Origin: Clavaria fumosa
Lineage: Eukaryota > Basidiomycota > Agaricomycetes > Agaricales > Clavariaceae
Direction of reading: 5' to 3'
NCBI GenBank assembly: GCA_951802425.1
Contig: OX637803.1
Span: 1,674,001 to 1,738,000, forward strand
DNA length: 64,000 nt
The translations under genes were made by a program, and so were the position numbers. Within the stretch, counting starts at the first letter, position 1, and every line of letters begins with the position of its first letter. Shown here one piece after another: positions 34,821-44,797 of this stretch. Under the pieces are notes generated by a model. It saw nothing but the letters and a program-made list of their open reading frames with translations. It did no database searches and was not told where the DNA came from.

Positions 34821-36111
34821 ATGGTACGACCGCGAGCGTTTTTCGACTTTACGATTGGCGATGTTGCCGTCGGACGGTGAGTCTGTCAGTCATCTGGGCT
34901 CATGTCAAATTTCTGATAACCTTTCAGAGTCATATTCGAGCTTTTCGTGGATGAGGTACCCAAGACTTGCGAGAAGTAGTCACCATCTGTCGTATTCGTG
35001 ATTCACCCTCGCTGACGCATCGAACTAGTTTCCGAGCACTTTGCACGGGAGAGAAAGGCATTTCACCCATATCTCAGCGACCATTGTACTACAAGAACAG
35101 CATTATTCACCGGGCCATCAAGGATTTTATGATTCAGGGAGGAGGTTCGGCGTGTCCAACACTCTATTATAATTCAAGGGAGCCTCACACCTGTGCAAGA
35201 TTTCACCAAGCGTAATGGGACGGGCGGAGAGTCCATCTGGGCAGATGCTTTCCAGGATGAGGATCTCACTCGACCTGTCGATTCTGAGGGGTGCGTCTCA
35301 TCATCTGTCTCAATTACGGAGTCCCTTTCATTTTACTTTTAGACTACTCTGTATGGCTAACCGGGGACCAAATACCAACGGATCACAATTCTTCGTAACT
35401 CTCAGGCCCTGCCCACACTTGAACGGTGCGCAGCATAGTTTCGACCAAGGTTGCTCATCGTATGTATTATTCCCAAGGCAAACACGTCGTGTTCGGGAAG
35501 GTTATCCGTGGATACGAGGAAGTAGTAAAGAAAATCGCAAACGTTCCTATTGACGAGAAGGACCGTCCCACTGTGCCTGTGGTGATCAGCAAATGTGGGG
35601 AACTCGAACTCCGCAAGCCAGCAGGTAGTGCATGTTGATTCTAGCGACCACGGGGACTTGATGCTTGGAATTTATAGCCACTATGAAGAGACGGAAGCAT
35701 TCCACCTCTGACAGCGAGGAAGAAAGGAGCGAACCACGCCATCGCAAGCGCGACCCTTCACCAGGCTCGGAGAAGAAGTCAAAACGATCAAGAAGGAAAC
35801 ACGCTGATCGAGAAGCCAGTCCAGCCCCAGAGGTATCTCAGCCCACAGAACGTGTTCAGGAGACCGAGGAAGAGTATGACGCCAGATTAGAAAAGGAGGA
35901 GAAGGAGCGATTGGCTGCTGAGCGCAGAAGAGAACTGCAACGCATTCGCGAGGCACCCGTAATGACAACGTCGTCCAACGGCGTGCAATTCAAAGGCATG
36001 TCCATGTTTACCTTAGCTCTGCGGTTCATTAACGAGGATCCAGGCCGGGGAAGGATGCGCTTCAAGGACCCAGAGCTGTACGGCAACCGACCAGCCAAGG
36101 ACAGGGACTGA
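34821..36111 (+). CDS. SR-type nuclear cyclophilin (peptidyl-prolyl isomerase)
   Basis: ATG 34821 opens [20 protein letters not shown]. Spliced exons then read [44 protein letters not shown], the catalytic-site region [38 protein letters not shown], and [19 protein letters not shown]. The active-site Arg, Gln and Phe positions are kept, so isomerase activity is expected. From 35680 the tail is Lys/Arg/Ser-rich ([19 protein letters not shown]), then a Glu/Arg coiled coil and a conserved-looking end ([20 protein letters not shown]). That layout fits spliceosome-associated cyclophilins. At least six introns. Confidence 0.9.
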
Positions 36112-36435
36112 CCAGTCTGGCCTCCTGTCGACATTTGTTGAAAGTCTGTTAATTGTTTGGGGTCGCTGGGCAGTCTATCAACTGCGCGCATAGACAAGTG
36201 GCCTGATTACAACAAATCCCTAACTGTTCTATGTAGTGCTGTCCGCTGCGATATCCGCTTTTCCCTCTGACTGTGACTCTCTCCCGGATCCTTTCGCCCA
36301 TGCCGCGCTGGCGAAACTGACAGACGGTCGGACAGTAGAGGTGGGGGGTGTAGTTGTGCCAGCAGTGGATTTTGGGATCGGGTCGCGAACAACAATTGGC
36401 CTGTACGGTATTTTTGACATAACGATATACGAAAG
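36112..36435 (+). other. convergent 3' region with a 68-codon open frame of unknown origin
   Basis: Between the cyclophilin stop and the eIF4B stop a plus-strand frame (36236-36439) reads FAHAALAKLTDGRTVEVGGV and VVPAVDFGIGSRTTIGLYGI. It looks more protein-like than a random frame and ends over the eIF4B stop. It could be an alternative last exon, a gene fragment or chance. Confidence 0.2.
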
Positions 36436-37958
36436 TTAACGATCATCGACGTACGTTGCTTTACCGAAAGGGTTTTCCCGCGTCGGGGGTAGCTTTGGGG
36501 AACTGAGAGGGCTGGGGGCGGCCGAGCTACTGTTAGAACGCGGCAAGAGTTCCAGTTTCTTACGGGCTAATTGCGGTGTGACAGGCGTAGATGAAATTGC
36601 TATCAGCCAGAAAGGGTGAGAAAACCCCGTTTCTGAGCTTTCAGGAGGGAACGACGCACGAGACGTGTTGCGGGCGGGTCGCACACGTGCCGTGCTGCGC
36701 CAGTCTCCCTCGTCTGACGGGGGCGGTGGCGGGCCCATGTCGCCACGGCCTTTCAGGCTTCCAAACTTATTGTGGCTGTGACTATCGTCCGATGACGGCC
36801 TGAATTTGCTTCCAAGCACCCAAGCGTCGTCGTTGTCGGCGCTCCCTCGTTGGCCCTCTTGCATGGAGAAGCTTGAGCCTTGGCGTCGCGTCAACGAGGG
36901 ATCTGCTTCCGCGCGGGGCTTGTTCGAGCGCCACTCCGAGGCGGTATCCGAGGCGCCGAATTGAGATCGTTCACCTCGATCTGAGCCTTGGACGTCGTAC
37001 CGTCGACGCGGACCGTCGCGCGAATCTGGTAAGTCGGGCAGAGGGCCTGCGCGCCTCCACGGGCTGTCGAATTTTGAATCATCGTCTGATGTGGTACCAA
37101 AACCCGGACGTTCTTTTGCTGGGTAAGATGAAGGTCAGAAAAGGGTAGAAGGGGCAACAGGGAGACTCACGGGGCTCCGCAACGCTTACACGAATAGATC
37201 GACCAGCCAGATTCTATTTGAAATTCAGCCGGAAGTCGAGCCGGTCCAGCGGAAGGGAACTCACAGAACCATTTTTTGTCAACGCATCTTTAAGTCCATC
37301 CAGATCTTCGAATTCCATATATCCGAACCCTTTTGGCTTCTCTTCTCTGTCTTTGATTATTTTAACTGACTTGGTCTGCGCATGGATGAATATGAGGAGT
37401 AAAAGAATCGCCCAGGGACCACGAACTTTGGGTGAGGCGAAGAAATCCGCAAGGTCTTGCTCGGTAAGATCGAAGGCTAAGTTACCGACGAAAGCCGTAA
37501 AAGGGGGTCGCGTTGGTAATGGAAGGTCTTCACGATGCGCAAGCCCGCGATCAGCTATGATCAGCAAGGGCGCTGAGCGATGCAACAGAAATGTCGTAAA
37601 GAGAGACACCTTACGTCGACTGGACAAAAAGTCATCCCCTCTTCTTGGGTAACGCTCGTTGGAGCGTGAAAGGTCGTCATCCGTCCGCATTGCGGCTTCA
37701 CATACGATCGGTACTGTGCAATTGGGAATATACAATACTCACGGGCGCTGGGCAACGCGTCCATCTCATCCGCCCATGAACCTAGCGCTAAAGAGGGTAC
37801 GGGTGAGTAAACAGATTCGACTTCCCATGCTGCACAGAAGCACAGACCACTATCGCCAAGGAACGCATTAAGGGACATTTTCTGTCCTTTTTTGGGTGCT
37901 AAACAATGGGCCGACATCAGTACACAGTGGCCAGACTGTGCAAGCCTCACTGACCCAT
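36436..37958 (-). CDS. TIF3: translation initiation factor eIF4B (Tif3)
   Basis: A cytosolic helper of eIF4A in mRNA scanning. The best model begins with a 4-nt coding exon (ATGG, 37958-37955), then 37898 onward gives MAPKKGQKMSLNAFLGD and, across an intron, SALGSWADEMDALPSA. The RRM reads PPFTAFVGNLAFDLTEQDLA, KSVKIIKDREEKPKGFGYME and FEDLDGLKDALTKNG. The C-terminal half is Ser/Arg/Pro/Gly-rich with EWRSNKPRAEADPS and GPPPPPSDEGDWR, ending NPFGKATYVDDR. An alternative ATG at 37917 would add SAHCL in place of the micro-exon start. It is head-to-head with ARPC2. Confidence 0.9.
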
Positions 37959-38096
37959 GTTGCTGACTCTTGTGTTGCAGGAGGCAAAGGAGCAAAAGCG
38001 CTTGCTATCTTGGTGTTTGGCTCACTTTGAACATCCCAGGCCACGTGCTCGACCAGAGCAGTGCGCGCGGTGGTCGTCAACGGTGTAACAGCAGCC
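37959..38096. promoter_or_regulatory. 138-bp divergent promoter, eIF4B / ARPC2
   Basis: Short head-to-head spacing suggests a shared promoter. No factor site was recognised. Confidence 0.4.
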
Positions 38097-39214
38097 ATGA
38101 TTCTACTTGAAGTGCGAAACGAAATCTGAATTCCTCTTATAATTGGCTGACTGTCTCTACAAAGGCGCACAACGTGATCATCCAGACCACGCTCACAGAG
38201 AAGATTACGAAGTACGTTGCACTCTACGGATGTAAAGTTCGTCTTCACAAGCTGCGGACAGGCCCTCCTCTCTGGATGTCCAATTCGTCGACTATGATGG
38301 TGTTAGATTCCATTTGTCTACACCAGAGCGCAAAAATGTTCTCCTTCTATCCATGAGTATCCGATGCTGGGATGAACTCGTCAAGTATGGAGCGTTCGAC
38401 GTTCTAAAGCGAGAGTACGGGTCTTTGATCAAGGCAGTCACTGAACCAGAATACAACATCAGCCTGGAGATCAACCTCGATGAGATACCCAGAGATGGCG
38501 GTTTGTAGAGATCTTCTTTGCATGCTGCACCTTCCCCGACATGGACTTTTCTAGAGGCTCGTGAACAGTTCATCAGGTCAATAGCTCTGTTAAAGCGCAA
38601 TGCGTTAGCTGCGCCCTTTGAACTTGCGTTCAAAACTCAGAAATCATTGGAGGCGTCAGGGAGCAGTCAAGGCGAACTGATGCAGATCAACTACCGCGAC
38701 GAGGAAGCGATCTACGTCCAACCAGCTGTCGATCGTGTCACGGTCATCTTCTCTACCATTTTCAGGGAGGAGACTGATCGCATCTTTGGTAAAGTTTTTC
38801 TGCAGGTCCGTAAACGCGCCGCCTGCTCGCTTCGATACCATCTGACGGCTCCACACACAGGAATTCGTAGACGCGAGGAAGCAGCCATCTATGCAGAATG
38901 CACCGCAGGTCCTGTACTCCAATCGCGATCCCCCCCTAGAGATACGCCACGTCCCTCACCTAAGAGCAACGGAAGACACCGGCTATGTCACATTCGTGCT
39001 ATTCCCTCGGCACTTTGCGAATAAGTTCGTGTCTGATGCTACAATTTCGCACATCCATCTGTTCCGCGACTACCTGCATTACCACATCAAGTGTTCAAAG
39101 GCATACATGCATTCGCGCATGCGCCATCGTGTCCACGAGTTCCAGAAGATACTGAATAGGGCTAAGACCGAGACGGTCACAGTCGAACGCAAGACGGCGA
39201 GGTACCTTCTCTAA
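38097..39214 (+). CDS. ARPC2: Arp2/3 complex subunit 2 (p34-Arc)
   Basis: A structural core subunit of the actin-branching Arp2/3 complex. It has a 15-nt first exon (MILLE, 38097-38111), then 38165-38211 (AHNVIIQTTLTEK) and from 38262 PSSLDVQFVDYDGVRFHLST. The rest follows in order: VLLLSMSIRCWDELVKYGA, VLKREYGSLIKAVTEPEYN, SLEINLDEIP, REQFIRSIALLKRNALAAPF, DRVTVIFSTIFREETDRIF. The end is typical: GYVTFVLFPRHF, LFRDYLHYHIKCSKAYMHSR, MRHRVHEFQKILNRAKTE. It is full length. The frame drops out at four or five short introns, all with clean GT-AG sites. Confidence 0.94.
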
Positions 39215-39982
39215 CCCTTTCTTCCTACTCTACGCTAGTCTGACACGATTCTGGTTGTAGTGGCCGGACATTGTACACTCGGTGAGGGTTGACGTGGTCA
39301 GGTATTTAGGCCGACCCTCAATTCATTCACGTATCAAGAGATTGAATTCTGTACGTATGCATTACGCTGCTAGTCAGTGAGCGGGAATTTGTAGTCAAAA
39401 TCAAACTGTGCAGTCCAGAAGCCAAGCCGGGCTAGCCCAGCGCCGTCGTTAGGCCCCGGCTTTGAGAGTACAATATCTCATGCAGATTCATGATTCACCA
39501 TTAGTTTCCAGCCTGGGGAATGGAAAAACTGACACTGACAACAGTGCAGGAGATGAATGAGTGGCCAGCAAAAAAGTCAAATTCGATGAGCTGAAAAAAA
39601 AATCACCATGTCTGTCCCATGCCAGTCTACATGGCAAACACATTTGTGGAACTGAACAACATCAAAACGGCAATGGACAACGCACTCGTGCACATCCCCG
39701 CAAGTATTAGAATGGTAATGGTGGTCTTTCGTACCGGCGAGCCCGCACGCGCGCGGGCTACGAGGCCAGTCGATGACAGCAGGTAAGTCATAGTGACAAG
39801 GACAGCGACGCAGATGATACTCGTTCGCAGAGTAATATTACAGGACACCAAAGTCGTCGCAATGAGGGTGGCGATAGACGACAAGGGGCAGCCTAGTAAT
39901 AAATACAAAGTACCGCCAGCACGTGCCACCAGTTGCGCGAGAGACCGTGACGTGAGCGCGTTTGCAGCCAATCTCTTGCACA
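39215..39982. other. intergenic region with an antisense three-helix open frame
   Basis: A minus-strand frame (39627-40013, 128 codons) encodes three hydrophobic stretches (LYLLLGCPLSSIATLIATTL, TSIICVAVLVTMTYLLSSTG, TITILILAGMCTSALSIAVL). Its first codons overlap SEM1 exon 1 in antisense. It could be a small membrane protein, but no family is recognised and no intron or promoter supports it. The rest is 3' flank of ARPC2. Confidence 0.25.
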
Positions 39983-40398
39983 ATGTCCACCCCATCCACT
40001 TCGCAACCACCACATCCGCCTCAGCAGAAAGACCACCTCACCATTCTCGAAGAAGACGACGAGTTCGAGGAATTTCCAGTTGAAGGTTTCGTCTCTGACG
40101 TCCGCTGACGTGGCCATCCGCTGACGAAACCGCATACTTGTATTTTTTTCTTCTGCTCCCGCAGACTGGGATGACAGTGACACCTCGCCTCGTCTATGGG
40201 AGGATAATTGGGATGATGATGACGTTGAAGACGAGTTCAGCATGCAGCTCAGGTGTGTTTGCCTTTCAAACATTCTTTCCTCTCTTCGTGTCACCACCAG
40301 CTTATTACATTACTCATAACAGGGGCGAGCTAGCTAAAAAAAAGCTGACTAAAGATGGGGAGATCCCTCCTGTAAACGTCGACGCCATGCAAACGTGA
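39983..40398 (+). CDS. SEM1: 26S proteasome subunit SEM1/DSS1
   Basis: Three exons in phase: 39983-40085, 40165-40252 and 40323-40398 (88 aa; usual length 70-90). The acidic core [20 protein letters not shown] then [20 protein letters not shown] is diagnostic. DSS1 is an intrinsically disordered proteasome lid subunit that also binds BRCA2-type proteins and TREX-2. The C-terminal helix continues [20 protein letters not shown], longer and more basic than the animal tail. Confidence 0.95.
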
Positions 40399-41206
40399 TA
40401 GTTATCCCTTCTACCAGCGGTGAAAGATAAATTGTTTTCGCACACGTTGTAGCTCATCCCTGTATTTCATTGGATTACGGGTTGAACGCAGACTAATTAC
40501 ATGGCATTCCGGGACTGCTTCACACGAGCCGCTCTACTCATACCGACACCTGCACTTTCTCATCTTCCTCTTTCGCCCTTGGCAGAGTCAGTATCCAAAT
40601 CGTCGCCCATCGTAGAAGTGTCAAAGCCATTCGCCTATTTAAGTTTGAACGTTTTCAAGGTCGTATCAGCTGAGGGGCTGCCATGTCGTACGCGTTCTTC
40701 CCACCATGTCCTGGTAGATAACTCTTAATGTCAACGTTGGGGCCCGGTCTCAGACAGTCGTACATTGCACTTACTTCTGGTCGATCCGGTGACCTTCAGC
40801 GTTCTGCTTGCTCATCCAGGGGTGTCATCTGGAATGCGAGTGCAAAGTATGCAGGGAGATTGGATTCCCAAGAGGGGTAAAATCAGACCTCGCGTGGATC
40901 CGGCCTCACCGCGAGAAACTCCTTTCCGGGGCACCAGCTGAAGGCTTCGAGGGTGGGTCGCCAGACTGGCGGGTAGTCGGTGGAAGCAATCAGTACACGC
41001 TCTCGCGAACCTTGTGAGCCGAATGCTCAGGGTCGGGACGTTGAAGGTGACATCGGATATCCTTATTCCAACCCAGCAAGCGTGGGCAACGCGTCAGACA
41101 AGCTCGGAGCAGACGCGTACCACAATAATCCCTGTGTTCGCTCCAAGGAAGCACGTATACAAACTCTAGCCATGAAACTTTACCGCTCGCTTGTACTCAA
41201 ACTGCG
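40399..41206. other. intergenic, no gene recognised
   Basis: About 800 bp. Short plus-strand frames at 40501-40728 and 40808-41017 have no recognisable domain and no supporting splice pattern. This stretch probably holds the SEM1 3' flank and the promoter of the DUF6593 gene. Confidence 0.4.
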
Positions 41207-41891
41207 ATGGTAGCGACTCTCGTGCTGAACCCAGATAATCCGTGCAACACCACTATCACAGACGGCGAGACGCAGGAGGTTCTCTATATTGTTGCGACTG
41301 AGCATACGAACCGACGAACAGTCACCCGCGTGAAAAATGCGGTCGGCACGACGATCATCGCGTCAGAGTGGAGAGATGTCCAGTCGGACTTGGTCACACT
41401 GGGCGAAGGAGGAACGCCGGTGCCTCAAAACGTTTGGTTACGAAAGAGTTGGATACCGTTCAAGGAGTAAGTCCGATTCACTGGTTGTACATGCTAGCAT
41501 GTTCACTCGAAAGGCGCAGCACGGTCTATCTCGAGCATAAGGGGAAGAAGTATAAATGGAAAGGAAATGGACCCGGCTTGACCTTCGAAGTGAGCAATTC
41601 TTTGAACTGCTCGAGCTCACCGCCTTACACGTCCTCGACCACATCAAGTTCTACGGTGATGACGACAAGACACATCCAATGGCAAAATTTATCAATCCCC
41701 GATGCATGATAGATAAAACTGTCCATCCGCCGGAAGAAATACAAAGCCCTGCGAAGCTCTTGCTAGATCCTCGAGGGGTTGAGATGCGAGACATCGTAGT
41801 CGTCTCTTTTCTACTGCTTGAGAAAAGCAGGCGAGCTCGGGAGAACTCGACGATGAATCATTCAGCAGCGGTTGCTATTCCTGGTGCCTAA
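41207..41891 (+). CDS. DUF6593 protein
   Basis: Starts MVATLVLNPDNPCNTTITDG, then ETQEVLYIVATEHTNRRTVT and the strand-rich WLRKSWIPFKE before an intron. The next exon gives STVYLEHKGKKYKWKGNGPG and LTFE. The last gives HPMAKFINPR, PAKLLLDPRGVEMRDIVVVS and FLLLEKSRRARE, ending at 41891. This succession (substrate-like beta strands, KYKWKG, MRDIVVVSFLLLEK) is that of the DUF6593 family, expanded in mushroom-forming fungi and of unknown function. Exact splice sites at about 41467-41510 and about 41590-41660 are approximate. Confidence 0.7.
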
Positions 41892-41971
41892 TAATCGAAA
41901 CGCCAATCAGAGTTCTTTTGGTGAATCTTTAAGACGAGATAAGGATGTCGCAGGAGACACGCCTGAGTGTT

Positions 41972-42055
41972 GACAGGCTAGCGTAATGGTTAACGCGCTA
42001 GTTTCCGGTTTGAATCGTTAGCTAGAGACTCTGGGTTCGAGTCCCAGGCTTGTCG
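41972..42055 (+). tRNA. tRNA-Arg(CCG) with an 11-nt intron
   Basis: The acceptor stem gacaggc/gcttgtc pairs 7 of 7 (one G-T). The D arm gcgt-aatggtta-acgc, anticodon stem ctagt/gctag and T arm ctggg-ttcgagt-cccag all pair. The anticodon loop reads tt-CCG-g, then an 11-nt intron (42009-42019) between positions 37 and 38, then a. The discriminator is g. Anticodon CCG reads CGG arginine codons. Confidence 0.9.
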
Positions 42056-42064
42056 ATAAAATTA

Positions 42065-42076
42065 TTTTTCTTTTTT
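42065..42076 (+). terminator. RNA polymerase III terminator
   Basis: A run of five T, one C and six T starts 10 nt after the tRNA, the usual Pol III stop signal. Confidence 0.85.
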
Positions 42077-42396
42077 CTCCCTTTCTTTTCTTCTCTCGCC
42101 AGTGTCCACTCAATCAACTTCTGTAGCAACCATTTGCAACAATGCAGCGAACGAACGCAGCGGTGCAGCACAATTAATTCGATTTTTTTGTTGGCAGGGA
42201 ACTGTGAGAATAATCTACCATAAATGGGATATTTGGTACTGCATTGTCTCTGTGGCTCCGCGGCTCACAAGTTCACGGGGCTTGTCCTACAACCACCATA
42301 GTCATTCCGCAGAGCTACAACGTCGTTTACTGGCTATTCGTCGTGGAAGCTGCTCCTCATCCGACCCGGTCTCTTCGTCCTTGAACGTGTCGGGAC
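42077..42396. other. intergenic, promoter region of MEX67
   Basis: About 320 bp of pyrimidine-rich and mixed sequence. No coding frame was recognised. Confidence 0.4.
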
Positions 42397-44797
42397 ATGT
42401 CCACGTCGTTCTCTAGTCCGACTCCCGCAACCAGCTCGCGGACCGTGACAACTGCCCTCCGCCATGCCGGTCTCATCGACCCAGATGCACCCATGAAAGA
42501 CATCTCTGGCGGCCGCAAACATTCGACCAAGATACGTCCGCATCGTTCCAAGCCGCTGCAGACCGTCAGAAGCCCTCACCAGCCGGATCGCATTATCTCC
42601 AATGTGGTAATCCTATTTCCCGTCTAGAATGCCAAAGCGGCCCTTTTGTTCCATTACGCGTTGTTTCGCGCTTGCTCTCTATTGAAGTGGTGCAATTCGC
42701 TCACGTTGTCTTCTTCCTTGTTTTCTTCGTTCCTCGCGTTGCGCTCTCCCTTTAGCTCGCCTCCAGAATCTCGGCCTCGTCGTCCAACCCCTTGAGCATT
42801 CGCGGTGCAGCAGCAAGACCAATCGATCGCATCCGCAGGAACGCTGTTTCTCCGCCTCCAACGAGCGCCAGACCGCCTCCATCACCTTCTCGTCCTGCTT
42901 TGCAATCCAAAGTCCTAGACGTCTGGCGTGAATGTGTACGGAAGCGCTGGGACCAAGAGACGCGATTCTTAAATCTAGAAGTGAGCACTCGTGATCTTTG
43001 TCTCTTCATGACATCTAACAGTCGCTATAGCGTCTCATGGAGGATGAAATTCTTATCAAGAATGATGTCCTACCCGCCGGTGCACTTGGTATATCTTCAC
43101 GCGAAATGTCTGTAGCCTTCAAAATCGCGTCGAAATATAAACCCTCAGTAAGTCGATGGTCGTGAATTACACTCTACTTTGCTTCCGTTGCTCATACAAT
43201 GCGCCAGGTCCGCACATTGTCCCTCGCAAATAACAATCTCGGCAACGGCCAAATAATAAGCACCCTTGCACATTACCTTCCAGACCTTGCCAACCTGTCG
43301 CTACAGAACAATAAACTACGTGTATGGCGGGACTTGGATTACGTCTTGGGCAGGAAGGATAAATTTAACAATCTGCGGGAACTGATCCTAATAGGGAACC
43401 CCGTGCGCGAGACTGAAATCCAGCACGGCCGTGGGGAGAAGTATAAGCGGTACGCGTCTACTTTTAAGTTGGACCCCAACAAGCTGAATGTGAATATGCA
43501 GGGAAATCGCCCGTCGCATTCCTTCACTTGAGATATTGGATCAAGGAGCGATCACGACCATCAGCTTCGCCGCTCCTCAGCCATCAACATCTACAATAAT
43601 ATCAGCACCCCGACCACCATTAGCTACAACATTTCCCGCTGAGATGGGTCCCTCATTTATCACGGGCGTAGCGGATTCGGTTGTAAGCAATTTCCTCGTA
43701 AGGCACGTATGCCCTCGTGACAGACATACACACACAAATTCTCACGATCTACGGCGAGACAGATTCTTCCAGCTGCTGGACACACACCGTGACTCGCTCG
43801 TCAACGTCTACCACCCCACATGCACCTTCTCCTACTCCGCCAATACCGTCATACCCGCGCGCGCTCGTGTGCAGGGGTTCTATACGTCGATGCCGAACCA
43901 GAAGAAGCTGCAGTGGTCCACATGGCTCGGCGGCTCACGCAACCTCGACCGCATCGGCGGTGGCACAGACAAGCAGATCACGACGCTGCACCTCGGTGCA
44001 GAGAACGTGGTGAAGACGCTCGTCAGCCTCCCCGGAACGCAGCACGAGCTGCGCACGAAGCCGGAGCGCTTCTGCGTCGATGCGTGGCCGGTTGCGACTG
44101 GGGAGGGCACTCATTTGTTTATTTCGATGCATGGAGAGTTTGTGGAGGGTACGTAACCCTGTCCTTGTTTGGTGTGCGTGCTGAGCAACATGTACTGATG
44201 TTGTGTGTCAGCTCCATGGTCAGGCATACGGTCATTTGACCGTTCGTTCGTCGTAGCCCCCGCACCGGAGGGGTCACGGTAAGCCCCATGCATGGGACTG
44301 AGGACCTTCGTGTTTTCTAACGACAACCTTACTTTCTCGTAGCGCAAGACTGGCGAGCTGGGACGTCGTCATCCTCTCTGACCAGCTCACTGTCCGCGGT
44401 TACTCGAGTCATGAGGCATGGCGACCTGGCCCGATACAGCTAGACCCCACAAAGCAAGTCAATGCATTGCCACCACACGTGCAGCAAGCGCTGAATGAAA
44501 TTGTGCGTCTTCTGTCGGTCAATATATCCAAAACACTTTCTTTTTTTAAATCCTTCACCGCGCTGTCAGCCGGAGCCGCAGCGCCTCCTAGTCATGCAGC
44601 TGTGTCAGCGCACCGGGCTGAACCTCAAGTTTGCGTTCGATTGCTTACAGAACAACGCGTGGGATATGTCCAGGGCGGTTGCTAATTTCGAGCAGGTCAA
44701 GGTACGGCGGGTTAGTCCATTGAACGACAGCATTCTGATGAACCTCGCGCGTCGCGACGCTGCACAGCCGACGTTGGGACCGGAGGCATACATGTGA
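42397..44797 (+). CDS. MEX67: mRNA export factor MEX67/NXF1
   Basis: The main mRNA export receptor, which acts with Mtr2 at nuclear pores. It starts [20 protein letters not shown], and a Pro/Ser-rich head follows. Exons then give [15 protein letters not shown] and the leucine-rich repeats [39 protein letters not shown] and [13 protein letters not shown]. The NTF2-like domain has [40 protein letters not shown] and [14 protein letters not shown]. The TAP-C/UBA tail reads [20 protein letters not shown] then [15 protein letters not shown] and ends PTLGPEAYM. Domain order and length are normal. There are about eight short introns. Confidence 0.92.
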
